From the NCBI GenBank assembly GCA_947561585.1, contig CANNZV010000334.1, positions 1 through 64,000 on the forward strand: a stretch of 64,000 bases of DNA. Reading direction: 5' to 3'. Both the position numbers and the translations under genes were made by a program. The stretch's first letter is position 1. Each line of letters begins with the position of its first letter. Below are positions 1 to 11,511 of this stretch, piece by piece. Below the pieces are notes generated by a model. That model ran no database searches and was not told where the DNA came from. It saw only the letters and a list, made by a program, of their open reading frames with translations. The stretch is from Caprella mutica (lineage: Eukaryota; Arthropoda; Malacostraca; Amphipoda; Caprellidae).

Positions 1-1
1 A

Positions 2-2107
2 GCTTGGCAGTGGGACGGATCGGCCAGGACGGAAGGTGTGATACTTTTAGCTCCAATTCAATTAAAATTCGTCACAGATTTATGCAAACAGATAATTCTG
101 AACCTCCATTTAACACACAAAACCATAGAGTCTCTTCTTGGTTCGATGGTTCTAGGTAGTGTTAAGGAGAATGATCTTTTTGTTCGTAGAATCTCATTTG
201 TATTTTTTAAGATAGAAATGTCTTACATAGAAATTGTAGATTATCTAAATTTCAATATGCTGTGTTATAGTTTACACGACGAAATAAACGCAAATTATGG
301 AAAACTGCAACAAAGACTGAACAAAACCTGGACTATGTTGGACAACGAAAATAATGACATTCCAAATAACGTAGCCTCGTATCTAGGTGAAGCCAGACCG
401 CAGGGTATAGTTAATCCTAATGAACCACACGCTTTTGTAGGACTGGGAGTTGGATTAGCAGTAGGAGCAATAGGGGGAGGAGTAGTCGGATCTCTATTTG
501 GAGGGACCGATCACACTGACGAGATTAAAACTATAAATGAAAATATCTCAAAGGTAGATAAAAAGATTCATATCACTAATAGCCGTATTGACATGCTAGC
601 TAAGAATACGTCAGATTCGATTAGAAACGTAAAAGTGATCTTGAAAAATTTAAACAATGCTCTAGAAAATAGTGAACGTAGACAGATGTTTAACTGGAAC
701 TTCGACCAGTTGAAACAGGCTTGTCTCCAAGCTATAATGCTCATTCGAATAACAGAGAATACATTGACGTTACTTAGATCGGGAAACTTGAATACCGTTA
801 TGTTAGACGTTAAAACAATTAGAGCAGTGGTAGAGGAAGGACTCAAGTTTTATCCAGAGTTAGAATTTCCCATAGAAAATATAGATAGATTCACGATAGA
901 TCAATTACTTGCTTACATAACTATTAAGAATCTAGGAAGACTAGAATTCATGGCACAAATCCCATTAGTATATAAACAGAAATATAAGGTAGTAACGTTA
1001 ACTCCTCACCCAATGAAGTTGGAAAACAGGTTAGTCATACCAATCGTTCAGAACACGTTTTTGTTTGATAGTAAACAGTATATAAGTACAGACAAGACAA
1101 ACTTATATTCATTAGATAATCAAACGCATATATTACGAACTACAGAACCAGCGTGGATATTTAATCACAGTTCATGTGAATTAGCTGCATTTTTAGGTGA
1201 CGTCGAAACAATAGTTCAACTTTGTAACTTTAAGAAATTAGGAACAAAAGATGGATTTTACTTGGAAAGCACAACAACTAACCGACTAATATACACTGTG
1301 ACTAGAATGCCTATTGAGTTAGAATGTCCAACAGGTATAGTGAGAGATAACTTATTAGGGTTACATTACGTGCCACTTAACTGTGACATAAAAACTGAGC
1401 AGGTAACATGGCATGCAAAACTGAGACATGAAATAGATATTGAACGTTTAGTGACAGAGAAGAGGGAAAACCCGTTTGATATCACAGACTTACCAATTAT
1501 AAATATAAATGAAAGTTTCACAGTCCATGAAACTATAAAAGAATTGATAGATGAATTACCATCCAATAATCCATTCGTAATACCTTTTGATGACATGGAT
1601 CTCACCATCGAAGAGGTACAAACTTATTCGATAGTAACACAAGGAAGTTTATTAGTATTGGTAATCATAAATTTGTTATTGGTATTGATTCTTTATTTCC
1701 TGAAATATAGAGAAAGGAAAGGAGTTCAGGACAGGGACTTAGAAACAGGGAAGACATTTTCGTCTAGAGACTCACTAACCTTGCCATTGAGAAACAGTTT
1801 CCGTAGAGTGAGACACAAATTGGGAAAGATTAGGAATGACGTAGACAATATATCATTGAAAAGTTTAAACAGTGCCAGCTCAGTCAGATCTTCAGTAGGT
1901 AAGAGACTAACAGCAGGAAGTAAGAAAGTGAAGAAGTCGGTAAAGACAATAAGGAACCGTACTAGAAATAGGCCACGAGACTCTAATAGGTCAAAACAGT
2001 CGTCAAGGACAATAGGGACCAACACCAAAACTAAGTTATATCCTTCACTCTCTGACTCCCAAAACAGTGTAACTGAAATTCCATTGAAAGCTTATAATAA
2101 CTACTAA
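2..2107 (+). CDS. env: Retroelement envelope-like glycoprotein (Baculo_F/errantivirus Env type), 5' partial
   Basis: The frame is open from the left edge, so the N-terminus (and any signal peptide) lies outside the window. Seen, counting codons from base 2: a Gly-rich hydrophobic stretch at about residues 143-168 that looks like a fusion peptide, a following heptad-like helical region (about 172-235), a Cys-containing ectodomain, one strong membrane span at about 546-568, and a long basic Ser/Arg/Lys-rich cytoplasmic tail. This order (fusion segment, helix, ectodomain, C-terminal anchor, tail) fits the F-type glycoproteins shared by baculoviruses and Gypsy-like errantiviruses. No clear furin site precedes the hydrophobic stretch. 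No gag or pol is visible because the element continues leftward. About 700 codons without a stop suggests a fairly young copy. Family assignment rests on pattern recognition, not a search. Confidence 0.7.
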   Translation, partial: AWQWDGSARTEGVILLAPIQLKFVTDLCKQIILNLHLTHKTIESLLGSMVLGSVKENDLFVRRISFVFFKIEMSYIEIVDYLNFNMLCYSLHDEINANYGKLQQRLNKTWTMLDNENNDIPNNVASYLGEARPQGIVNPNEPHAFVGLGVGLAVGAIGGGVVGSLFGGTDHTDEIKTINENISKVDKKIHITNSRIDMLAKNTSDSIRNVKVILKNLNNALENSERRQMFNWNFDQLKQACLQAIMLIRITENTLTLLRSGNLNTVMLDVKTIRAVVEEGLKFYPELEFPIENIDRFTIDQLLAYITIKNLGRLEFMAQIPLVYKQKYKVVTLTPHPMKLENRLVIPIVQNTFLFDSKQYISTDKTNLYSLDNQTHILRTTEPAWIFNHSSCELAAFLGDVETIVQLCNFKKLGTKDGFYLESTTTNRLIYTVTRMPIELECPTGIVRDNLLGLHYVPLNCDIKTEQVTWHAKLRHEIDIERLVTEKRENPFDITDLPIININESFTVHETIKELIDELPSNNPFVIPFDDMDLTIEEVQTYSIVTQGSLLVLVIINLLLVLILYFLKYRERKGVQDRDLETGKTFSSRDSLTLPLRNSFRRVRHKLGKIRNDVDNISLKSLNSASSVRSSVGKRLTAGSKKVKKSVKTIRNRTRNRPRDSNRSKQSSRTIGTNTKTKLYPSLSDSQNSVTEIPLKAYNNY

Positions 2108-2943
2108 ACAGGTTCTGACCAAGACTTAAGGTTGACATAATAATATTAAGGATACTATATTATGCTATATCCTTTACGCTTTATATATAATCATGATTGT
2201 TTGAACTAACCAAGTAGTATTAAATAAGGTTAAGAATATTGATGCTAAATATATAATGTGCAAAACTCTTGAATATACATATAGCTATTGTAATAATGAA
2301 TGTAATATGTGAAATGGTTAAATATGAAATACATGTTTAGTTATTTGTGTATTGCATAACTTTATTCATGGAACCACGTTGAAGACAATGGTTGGTGATT
2401 AACTCACACCTTCTTCGTTCAAGGCTAAGTTTAAAGGTCAATCACGAATAGCTAAACTAATTGATTAAGTTGTATAATGTATTAATTAATTTGTTCATTC
2501 CATACACACATACACACGTTCCTGAGTAAACCTTTCGATCTCCGAACTACAACACGCGTAACCAATCGCAAGGACATAACTGGTTGGGAGGAACCTCAGC
2601 AGAAGGCAAGGACGTGACCTACATTGCAAGGACGTGACCTTCCACTAGTCCTCAGAGTCCTCAGACGCCCAGCAGCGCATCCGCAAGGACCATGGAAGAC
2701 AGAACATCAACACACACAAATACAACACATATTTTCTATTACTATGCAATTTGAATCAAGAGTATAAACATTGTTGTTTAAGGAATTTATAACTTAGATG
2801 TTGCAACTAACTGGTATTTATCGCTTCGCTAGTAAACATGATGAGGACATCATTGAAAATTATATTGGAATAATTTAGATAATAAAAAAAATAATAAGGT
2901 TATGCTTAACGCTTATTATTTTTTTTTCATTTTTCGCGGGGAA
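2108..2943 (+). other. Non-coding region between env and the probable 3' LTR
   Basis: No credible coding frame. It holds two to three spaced copies of the motif GCAAGGACGTGACCT around 2560-2640, in the only GC-richer patch nearby. At about 2882-2932 a near-perfect hairpin with A/T-rich arms (AATAATAAG / CTTATTATT) is followed by a G-rich stretch (GCGGGGAA) that could be the polypurine tract just before the LTR. Confidence 0.5.
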
Positions 2944-3673
2944 TGTGTAACAACCAAACTTCACCAAGCTTCAGCTTTAAAGTAGATAGTAGAACTTCAC
3001 GTAGATATTACTTTCACTACCAGTAATACCAGTAATGTTAACAAAATGTTTTTTATGATAGCGAGTGTCTAATTACCTCTAATTACCTGCTAGAGTTTAA
3101 GCGAGAAAAACAAGACAATTAGTAGTAATTAGTTACTATCACAAGGGACAATGGAACCTCTAATTACCTGCAAGAATTCATCTAATTTCCTGCAAGAATT
3201 TTCGCTAGAACAACAAAGCAATTAGTGGTATCCGTACTAACACAATGAAAGTTAACTCAAAACCTTGACGTACCCTAACCTTGTACCTAGAAGGTTGGAG
3301 AGTAGTTAAGGTATATAAGGATCTATCACCTAACTAGAAGCAGTGTGAAATCGGATTCCTAGTTGTGACCAAGTTCTCTCGTGAGAAATTCCCTCGTCTC
3401 AACTCTTACTTAGACTCAAAATTTGTTGTACTAAATTTTATTGACAGTATTGAATAGTGAATGTTTCGTTTCTTACAAGTGTTTTATTATCCCCATTTAT
3501 CTACTCTCTTATCTCAATTATTAAATTGTTCAACCATAAGGCTTCTTCAGGCCCTAAGACTAAAGAAACTTGTAGTATACTTCTGCAAGTTACCTTAGGC
3601 AAAGAACCTATAGAACTAGAAAGAAAGAGTTCTATCAATTTATAATAGCGATTGAATATTCATACATGATTTG
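2944..3673 (+). repeat. Probable 3' LTR of the env-bearing retroelement
   Basis: The segment begins with TGTGTAACAACC directly after a G-rich polypurine-like tract. It contains a TATA box (GTATATAAGG at 3311-3320) where a U3/R promoter would be expected. It may end near ATTCATACA around 3673. The partner 5' LTR is not in the window, so the right end and the target duplication cannot be confirmed. Confidence 0.4.
3311..3320 (+). promoter_or_regulatory. TATA box within the probable LTR
   Basis: GTATATAAGG, followed about 25-30 bases later by candidate initiator sequence, inside the proposed LTR. Confidence 0.4.
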
Positions 3674-4154
3674 AATCAACTAAGATTTCATCACTTTTTT
3701 TCATTAAATATATAGTGAAACTCCTGAGTTATGAAGTACAAGCATCCCTCGCTTTAGTTACCAAATCACGACTCAGTTTAGTTACCAAACAGTAACTAAA
3801 GCGAATAAAAGTAACAAGAAATTTATAATTGTCACTCTTTGATTATATATTTAATTTTCTATGAGTTATAGAAAGTAAATTTGTTTTAGAGTTATTAGAG
3901 TACTGCGTTTATAAGCATATTTATAATAATATACAGTCTTTCATTGCTTGAGACTGTGATGAAAAAGTTTAAATTCGTGCATTTATTAAATGTTTTAAAA
4001 TCCATCCGTAGCTTAACTCTCACTCAGTATAGGTGAGTAATTAAAAGATACTTAGATTTCTATAATTATTGTGCTACATTTCAAACCGCAATTTTATGCT
4101 CTATGAAATGTTTTTGGTAGTTGGGTACTAAGTTCCAAGTTATTGGTTGGTTCT

Positions 4155-4292
4155 ACAATTTCGGACACGTCAGAAAAGAAAATATTATAATTATTATTTA
4201 ACTTCTATTCGAATTGGTATCACGAATACCAATAGAAATAAAAGTTAAATAATTATTAATATATAAAGATTTGCACGTGTTCGAAAATATGG
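4155..4292. repeat. Palindromic MITE, copy 1
   Basis: An almost perfect palindrome centred near 4222 (AATTGGTATCACGAATACCAAT) with arms reading AACTTTTATTTC/GAAATAAAAGTT and outer ends like CACGTGTTCGAAAATATGG. Related copies or derivatives lie near 17370-17490, 17690-17800, 21500-21625, 48890-48970, 49150-49260, 53500-53620 and 53780-53920. Confidence 0.6.
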
Positions 4293-4960
4293 AACTTACC
4301 CTAAAATAGGATATGTTGAATTTCTGAACCAATTGCTTTAAATAACCTTATCTGGATAATAATTTTGATGTTCTTTTAGTTACCGTGAAATAATCACAAA
4401 AAATTGTGTTCGTTTTCTACGTCTAAGAACGGTTCTTATTTCGAAAAATCACTCAAAATAAGTAACAAATTTACTGAAGTGAGTTGTACTTAAAGCGAGG
4501 CCTGCCTGTATTGGTCCTTCATAACTGAGAGCCACTTCATAGTTCGTGTGCAGTGATAGTTTTCTGTGATTAAAATGAAATAGAATTGTGTCATTGAGGG
4601 ATAACTATGACAAATATTATTCTAAAATGGATGTGAACTAAATTTCATACAAAATTGAGGTAATTAAACAAATATTAAGTAAATGTTGTGGGAAATCAAT
4701 ATAGCTATTCATTATTGTTCAAAAATTAATATATATCATGGTAGTAGTCATTTATGCCTAAATTTAAATCATCAACAAGAAATACACATCATTTAAATCT
4801 CAAACAATACAGAAAACACAGTTTATACTCAATATATCTGATTCATTGATGACCTAAATTTTATAGTAAATTTTTGCCTTCCTGATTTACATTTTCATAT
4901 ATAATACTCCATTATAGGATAATACACAATAATAGGTGGTATATTATAATTTGATATCAT

Positions 4961-5032
4961 CCTATAATTAGGTATTGTCCTATAATTGGGTATTATCCTA
5001 TAATAGAGTATTGTCTTATTATATGGTAGAGT
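4961..5032. repeat. Short tandem repeat, 18-bp unit, about four copies
   Basis: Consecutive units of the type CCTATAATTGGGTATTGT, each differing at a few bases. Confidence 0.6.
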
Positions 5033-5334
5033 CCGGTGGAGAAGATTGCATTGATGTTGTAATTTTTATTAAAAAAACTTCTACATATATTGTAATTGCT
5101 TGTCATACTTGCATTTTTCATTTTCACTTCTGCAATATGACTTTCAATTCTGCCATTTCATTATTCACCTCTGACACGTTGACTTGGAAAAGGTGTAGTT
5201 ATACCTAAAGAACTATCGTTTTCTATGATTTAAACAAAGAAAAATAATTCATAACTAAGGAGCATTTCATAATTCAGGTTCTTCATTACTCGGGTGCTTC
5301 ATAAAAAAAACTTCATAACTCAGGAGTTTTACTG

Positions 5335-7057
5335 TATTTGTAAATGGACATACTCTTATTATTTCTTATATGCCAACAAGTATATTATGCTTAACATGAA
5401 TGTGAATAGTTTTCTAATATTCCCTGAGAACATGTGCGTGTGCATGTCTACCTCATGAGTACTTCGCAAGACACAAACGCACATACGTCGCTACTCACCA
5501 AGCCTCAGTTGATGATTATAGTATTTCAATGTTTTTTCATTTATCACAATTACCAGAGTTATTTATAATTATCAATTTATAGTTATTATTTGCAATTCAT
5601 TGTCCTCAGAATAACAGTGACATGGCAAGATGTCTCTAGATGTTTACCCCCAATTTCACCCCCACTGCAAGTGTAACGTGCTCAGTTCATGCAGAATACA
5701 ATCAATGTAATAACTTTGTTCCTGTCAATCGTGGGTATATATAATTTTACACAGTAAATTTATATGATAAAAGCAGTGAACTGACAAAATAAAAATCATA
5801 CAATTCAAGCACTAATGTTTTGTATAGCGAATCTTACGTACTCAGTCTTTTAGAATATTTGTGTCAGTCTGATTAGGATAAAATTGCCGTTCAAAAGATT
5901 TACTTTTCCTTTATTTTTAAGTTTCCTCTGTTTACATCATATAATATATGATAATATTTTATTTGTTTTAAATCACTTAAAATGCTAGTAAAATGTGTAT
6001 ACAAATTATGCAAAGATAACCAAATTTGAATATAATATGAAACAATTCATTCTTGAAGACAGAGAGAGTATCAGTGAATTATTATCTAGGATTCTACATC
6101 AAGAAATCATTTAGTAACATACTACCTACTGTAGCTTGTTCTTAATTATTATATCCATCTTTCTGAATCAACATTTATAAAATGTGTTCAAAGCTATAGA
6201 TAGAATCTGAACATCACTTTCACATCTTGGGATGTAGTCCGAATGTTGTTTGTCTGACATTCAATGAAGACGAATCACCTCGTGAAAATGAATGCAAGAG
6301 TTCTACAGTAATGAGATCATATGTATTATATACAAAGAAAACAACCTGAGTGTTTCTTCTAACAAATATGTAATGTAAATAACTAATAATTTAACATGAA
6401 ATCGCTTAATATTTTGTATAAAATTTCTAAACCGCTTAAAATGGATCCGTTTCAAGTCCAGCCCAATACCAAGCTATTGTAGCCGTGAACGAATCTCCAT
6501 ATAAGGATGAATAAGCTGATTGTTTGTTAGTACAGCTGTATGCTAGAAATATTCAAAATTATTAACATTTATGTTTGCTTTATGAACATTTGAAATAACA
6601 ATAATGCATTTCTTCATTTATTTGATTATATTTATATAGATGCAACGCTCTACACTCGTTATATTTTTATATTTTCCTCTCCATCAATTTTCTAAATAAA
6701 GTATATAGGTTCGTGTAGAAGTTGTCCGGTAAGTTTACCGCCACCAGTTCACCGCGTGGTAAGTTCATATGACATAATTCACCGAACGGCAGATTCGTCG
6801 CGAAGACAATTTTATTCAAAATTTACCACAAATAAATTTTTTGAAGTTGATTAAAAAAGAAATAAACTTCAGATAAACCGCAGGTCTTTCTAGAACATTT
6901 AGTTGTTTATTAGTTTTTGCAGTGAAAGTAAAACTCCTGTAGAATATACAGCCATTCATATAATTCTTTAATATAGTAATTTTATAATATTTGCATGTAG
7001 TAAACATTCTTGAACCTAAATTATTTTTTCGATAGATGTTTCAAAAAGCAGTATGTA
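5335..7057. other. AT-rich non-coding DNA
   Basis: I see no gene, RNA or repeat I can define. Stop codons are frequent in all frames. Confidence 0.6.
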
Positions 7058-7485
7058 TTATAAAATAATCAAAGTCATATAGTTTAGATATCAATTAAAA
7101 TGAAGTAAGTTGGTAAAACTAATAAACATGAACCAATGGTTCCAAATCTCTAAAGAATGAAATAGAAATTCAAACGGTACTGCATTTGACGCAACTTTTT
7201 TTGCATATGCATTATTTCAAAAAATATATATAGATTATAGGCAAAGTCTCAGCTACATCATTATAAGGTCTCTAACTTAGTCTTTGCTTATGTTGTAAAC
7301 ATATTTCGTAAAATTATGTATATATACACTTAAATAATCCCCGTCAAATGCCATAGCGTTCGAATTTCTAATTCATTCTTTAGAGCGTTTGGAACCAGTG
7401 GTTCATGTTTATTAGTTTTACCCATGCTTAATTCAACTTAACTGACATCTGAACTATATGCTTTTGATTATTTTAATCATATTCA
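7058..7485. mobile_element. MITE with long inverted arms (about 430 bp)
   Basis: The left arm (about 7058-7200) is an imperfect inverted copy of the right arm (about 7336-7485). Matched pieces include AAACATGAACCA...TGG with CCA...TGGTTCATGTTT, and ATAATCAAA at the outer edge with TTTGATTAT. There is no coding capacity. The target duplication was not resolved. Confidence 0.55.
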
Positions 7486-8117
7486 ATTAATTATCATGTA
7501 ATATAATTACCTTCAATGTTTATTAAATGCAAATATTATTATTAAAATTGCAATCTTAAATAATTTATAATCTAATATACAATCTAATACAAGTAGTTTT
7601 TCTCTCAACAGAGAGTGCTTCTAAATAGATTACACGTATGTATTATTTTCTACCTGTTTTTATTAGCTACAAATAATTAATACAATTGTGAAAATAATAT
7701 TTGATGAAGTACATAAAAAACTATCGTCAATATTATTTCATTGAAGAATTATTAATTACAAAAATAATAAACTTTATTACAATCCAAATCTTCTTTTTTA
7801 ATCCGTCCCCTTTTAATAAGGACAATTTTTAATAATATTGTAACGAAATAATCTACTATAATTATTAATATATCATTTAGTAGAATAATTCCAAATTCTT
7901 TGAGACTTTAATACACAGGTTAAATACTTGCAATAATATAGCGGTGAGTGACATCATGTCGATACAAACCAATGAGGTAAGTTTTCTTTACTCTCCTTCA
8001 GATTGAAATCATAAAGAACTTTGTTTCATTACAGCTCTTGAGTGGAGACAAACAATGAAATGAAAGCAAATAAACCCTCCAAACTGTAGACAAAGTACAA
8101 ACTATTTTATGGTGACT

Positions 8118-9650
8118 TTCGAAAGAAGTTCGTGAAAAAGAATGTCAGTCACTGCCGTTAGATTTCAAAACTCTAACGTAATAACTGGTTAAAATTTTGG
8201 CTAATTTATATTATTTATTCGATATAATGTTAGGACATGCTGCAATGTATTGAATTGTGAATTTTTAAACCTAACTGCAAATGTTGAAAGTGAATAGCTG
8301 GTCTTACAAGACGGATTAAATAAATTTTAACGAAAACAATTGAAAAAAATCAAATTCAATTAACCAAAATTTACACCGGGTTATCAGCTTCAAATTTTAT
8401 ATGAATTCCAGTACCAAATACAGGTATTCTTTACCCTAGGAAATAATATTTGATTATACATTTTTTCATTGTGATGCATGAAGTAATATAAAATAATGAT
8501 TTAATATGAAATGATAATTGAGATAAAAATGAAGTTAAAAGATATTCTTACAAACATCCAAAAGGCGAAAACAACCGGGAAATTCTATTCTTTAGTTAAA
8601 ATTTATATTTCAGTCCTAATGTATACTTACATACACTAAATTAATTGAATTTTAATAGGGGTTTATCGTTGACTATATCGCTGACGTCAAATGAAATAGT
8701 TAAACATAAGAAAAAAGTGGCTGCATGAATAGAGATGAATTAAGTCACCTATCACCGTCGGTGACAAGCTTGTGGATGCAGAAAAGCAACTACGTGAATG
8801 CAGTCACATACCAAGGAATGCGAATAAAAAGGAATACAACCACAGGTGGCTGTACTCACAGATTAAAAAGGAAAATGAAGAGGTGATAGTAAATGAAGCC
8901 TATGAGCCTGCCAAAACAAAATCTAGAACCTTGTATTTGAAGAGCAACATCCAAGAGCTATCCCTTAAAAACTAACAAGTTTCAAAATTTTGCCATGTGA
9001 TAGTATGTACATTAGGGTGGGCCAAAAAATAGGGGTTTTGGGCAAACTTCAGAATCTTCATATGGAATAGTTAAAATAAGTTTATACGTTATAAAAGAAC
9101 ATTGCAAGCCAATTTCCAAGCCATTTCTGTATATTTTTGAGTTGCCCCAAAACATTTGAAATTTTGTACAAAATGATATATTCCCATAAATTTTGAAATA
9201 TTCGATTTTTTTTTCTTCTGTGAAATAGGTAAAACTAGTTGGCACGTTATGAAAAAACACAACTTGCAAAATTGCAGATTAATATTTGATACTTTTTAGT
9301 TGCCCCGAGCATTTTTTTTTGTGAAATATATTAATATTACTATATATCTCTTAAAATTTGGCTTCAAGTGCAATCATGCCGTTATTGTGATAAGATAGAA
9401 GTAATTTGATTCTCAAAATAACTTTGTGAATTGTATTTATTTCATTTTATAAAAGCATTTATCAATATTTTCGTATTGCAAAAATTTCGAATTTACTCTG
9501 ATTTCAGCAATTGGATAATAATAACCCATGCAATTCGCTTAATCAACTTTTTTAAGTCACCAAGTGTCTCAAATATTGAAATGTTAGTTTATTAATCAAT
9601 TATTAATGTTTTTTCATCAATTTATTGCATATAATACTCTTTATTATGTT
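8118..9650 (+). repeat. 1.5 kb dispersed repeat, copy 1 (other copy at 56292-57866)
   Basis: The whole stretch, starting TTCGAAAGAAGTTCGTG, recurs in the same orientation at 56.3 kb with only a few per cent difference. Copy 2 has a roughly 57-bp segment near 56766 that copy 1 lacks. Both copies include a conserved module at 8772-8975 and the left part of the TTAGGGTGGGCC element, so that element was already in place before the repeat was copied. Confidence 0.8.
8772..8975 (+). pseudogene. Conserved coding-like module shared by two repeat families
   Basis: A 67-codon frame beginning MDAEKQLRECSHIPRN, followed by a basic/acidic helical stretch. The same protein pattern (DAEK-LLREC-H-PRN, then W-L-S/Y, then EEVIVNE-YEP) can be read at about 17960-18110, 49450-49590, 53210-53350 (complement) and 56992-57195. 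All are preceded by the phrase TCGCTGACGTCAAA. Being protein-like across two repeat families suggests a fragment of an element-encoded or captured gene. I do not recognise the family, and no copy has a complete gene around it. Confidence 0.4.
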
Positions 9651-10040
9651 CTTCATTGAGCACCAGACCTCCACAAGTGTGAAGCTCTTCATTGACTACA
9701 GTCTCTAGCGGTGCCTAAATTCGAACCATTTGGAGGGGTGGGGGCAACTGTAAACATTATCGCACCGGTCTGATTTTCCGGCACAGACACCAAAATAAGC
9801 TCTACTTCAGCTATCTTCCTATTCTAAGTGATAAAAAATCAGAATTTATTAGTTTTTTGCCAAAATGTAGTAAAAATCACCAAAAATCTTATTTTTCTGA
9901 AATTTGAATCGCTTGGGGGCAACTGTTAATCATGTCAGAATTCACTCAAATTTCAGTACAAGTAGCTTTAATTGTCATATACTCTTTATATCACTATTCC
10001 ATAAGTAATATCCAAAACGTTATATTTTAGCCCACCCTAA
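9012..10040. mobile_element. TTAGGGTGGGC-ended TIR element
   Basis: Inverted ends: TTAGGGTGGGCCAAAAAATA on the left and the complement of TTAGGGTGGGCTAAAATATA on the right. Flanking ATGTACA on both sides is itself symmetrical, so the target duplication cannot be separated from the TIR. There is no transposase frame. The left 640 bp also occurs at 57233-57866, where the element is truncated. Confidence 0.6.
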
Positions 10041-10734
10041 TGTACATATGAAAATACAAATAAAATATTAGTAATATTACAGATATGTAAAAAATATTGA
10101 TATTTTAGAATAATTTTTAATTTTAAATAGATTAAGGTATAACAATAAATATAAATAACAATAAAATATTTTTATATGTAAATCTCTAAAAAAAGTACAA
10201 TAATAAATAGGTAACAGGATGTCTGGACTCAAAGTTTATTTGTTGTGGTAAACAGCTAAAATTTACAGAAAATGATAGCCACCAATTTCCACAGTATAAG
10301 ACAGGGATATGATGTTTAGATTATATGAAGAATTAAATGTCTTATTATAAGTAAAACAAATGAATGAATTTATTTCCTTTACCAATAATTTATCAATTTG
10401 ATATTCTCAAAATATAAAATTATTACAAAGCTTATAAATAATTCAAGTATCAGAAGAATATAACAAAGAGAGAGTTTCCATATACATTATACATACATCT
10501 GAGGAAATAGTAAGCGGTTTTCCAGTCATTTACTGGATAGTCAAGTTTAGGCCTATATTTCCTATATTTCCTATCAACCGCATGTACCACGGAAATGGGA
10601 GGAGCTTACGAATAGCCGATTGGTTGAATCCATTTTCATCTTCATTCGCTTTTGAGCATCCACACCGCACAGACGCTTTACAAACGCTCTCGCTTTTTTT
10701 GTTTCGTATTTCCTAACCGATAACTTCACCTACG
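10041..10734 (+). other. Non-coding region with likely promoter of the RING gene
   Basis: AT-rich up to about 10590, then markedly GC-richer. At 10610-10632 an inverted CCAAT motif (GATTGGTTGAAT) lies about 100 bp before the RING gene start. Repeated TTTCCTATA precedes it. No TATA box is obvious. Confidence 0.35.
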
Positions 10735-11511
10735 ATGCCTGGTTGTTCGATGGAACATAGGATCCTGCACGAGGAGGTCAAGACTCTGCTTCGGAGAACA
10801 GTCATGTCAGGGTATACTGTGGAAGACTTGATGGACAGACTGGATGAACTTGGGATGGAAACAACTTTCGACAGCAGGGAAACTTCCTTCTTAGTCATGC
10901 TGATCCACATGAAGAACATGGTGAAGGAGTTTACCTACCGACGAAGGGAAGGCACAATCACTGTAGATGAGACGACAGGACTTTGTGAAGCTATCCTTAG
11001 ACGCTTCACTGACTAACACAAGAATCTCTTCACAGACGACTTATGCTTTGAGTCTGCTAGTTCCTGCAGATTAAGCCTAGGAATAACTTCAATTCTACAG
11101 GAGATGAAGACAAACGTCGAGCGGAACCACTACTTCCGCAATTTCTGTGGAATGTTTGAGGACCACGTGGGACAGATTGGATCTGGCAAATTCGATCTGA
11201 GGACGTAAGAACTGATTGTTGCCATGCACAACCTTCATGTAGCGATCTACGAGACGTTGAAGGACCGGCTTGATATTCTCAGTAGACTTGATGGATCAAC
11301 TCACGGCTTAGAGGAATCTCCAAGAGACGAGTTCAAACTTCATCTTATTTGGAACACTTCACAGGACTCTTTCAAGCTTCAAGAAGTCAGGGAAGTAGGT
11401 GAAGCCCAATCTTCTATCTTCCATTCTTCATTCTTGAAGATTGTCGGTCCATCGTCTGCCAAGATTTGGAAGAACAGAAGAAAGCTGGGAGCTGTCGACC
11501 CCACCCATGCT
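10735..11511 (+). pseudogene. RING-finger gene, N-terminal part (interrupted by the Polinton)
   Basis: An intronless frame starts at the ATG at 10735 and runs in one phase to the Polinton border at 11511, broken only by in-frame TAA codons at 11014-11016 and 11206-11208. The N-terminal 93 residues are mostly helical (begins MPGCSMEHRILHEEV) with no domain I know. Base composition is clearly GC-richer than the flanks. The frame stops exactly at the 6-bp duplication CATGCT (11506-11511) and resumes in the same phase at 47004 with a RING-HC motif. Two nonsense codons with no frameshift suggest it decayed slowly, or that the stops are recent. Function, by analogy with RING proteins, would be E3 ubiquitin ligase. 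Confidence 0.6.
11506..11511. repeat. Target-site duplication of the Polinton, left copy
   Basis: CATGCT here and at 46998-47003, flanking the inverted repeats. Six bases is the usual Polinton/Maverick duplication length. Confidence 0.9.

Larger units (their letters stand above)
3713..5334. mobile_element. Non-autonomous pogo/Tc1-like TIR element (1.6 kb)
   Basis: The ends are inverted repeats of about 24 bp, left TAGTGAAACTCCTGAGTT and right the complement of CAGTAAAACTCCTGAGTT, flanked by TA on both sides (3711-3712 and 5335-5336). The CAGT-AAACTCC type of terminus with a TA duplication is typical of pogo/Tigger-like DNA transposons. No transposase frame remains. The interior carries a palindromic MITE (about 4155-4292) and a short tandem repeat (4961-5032). 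Two GCTTTAGTTACC-type motifs near 3750-3800 and a matching inverted motif near 4490 extend the subterminal symmetry. Confidence 0.65.

Noticed and set aside
9012..10040. Telomere-like TTAGGG at the element ends
   Set aside because: Single TTAGGG within an inverted repeat, not a tandem array.
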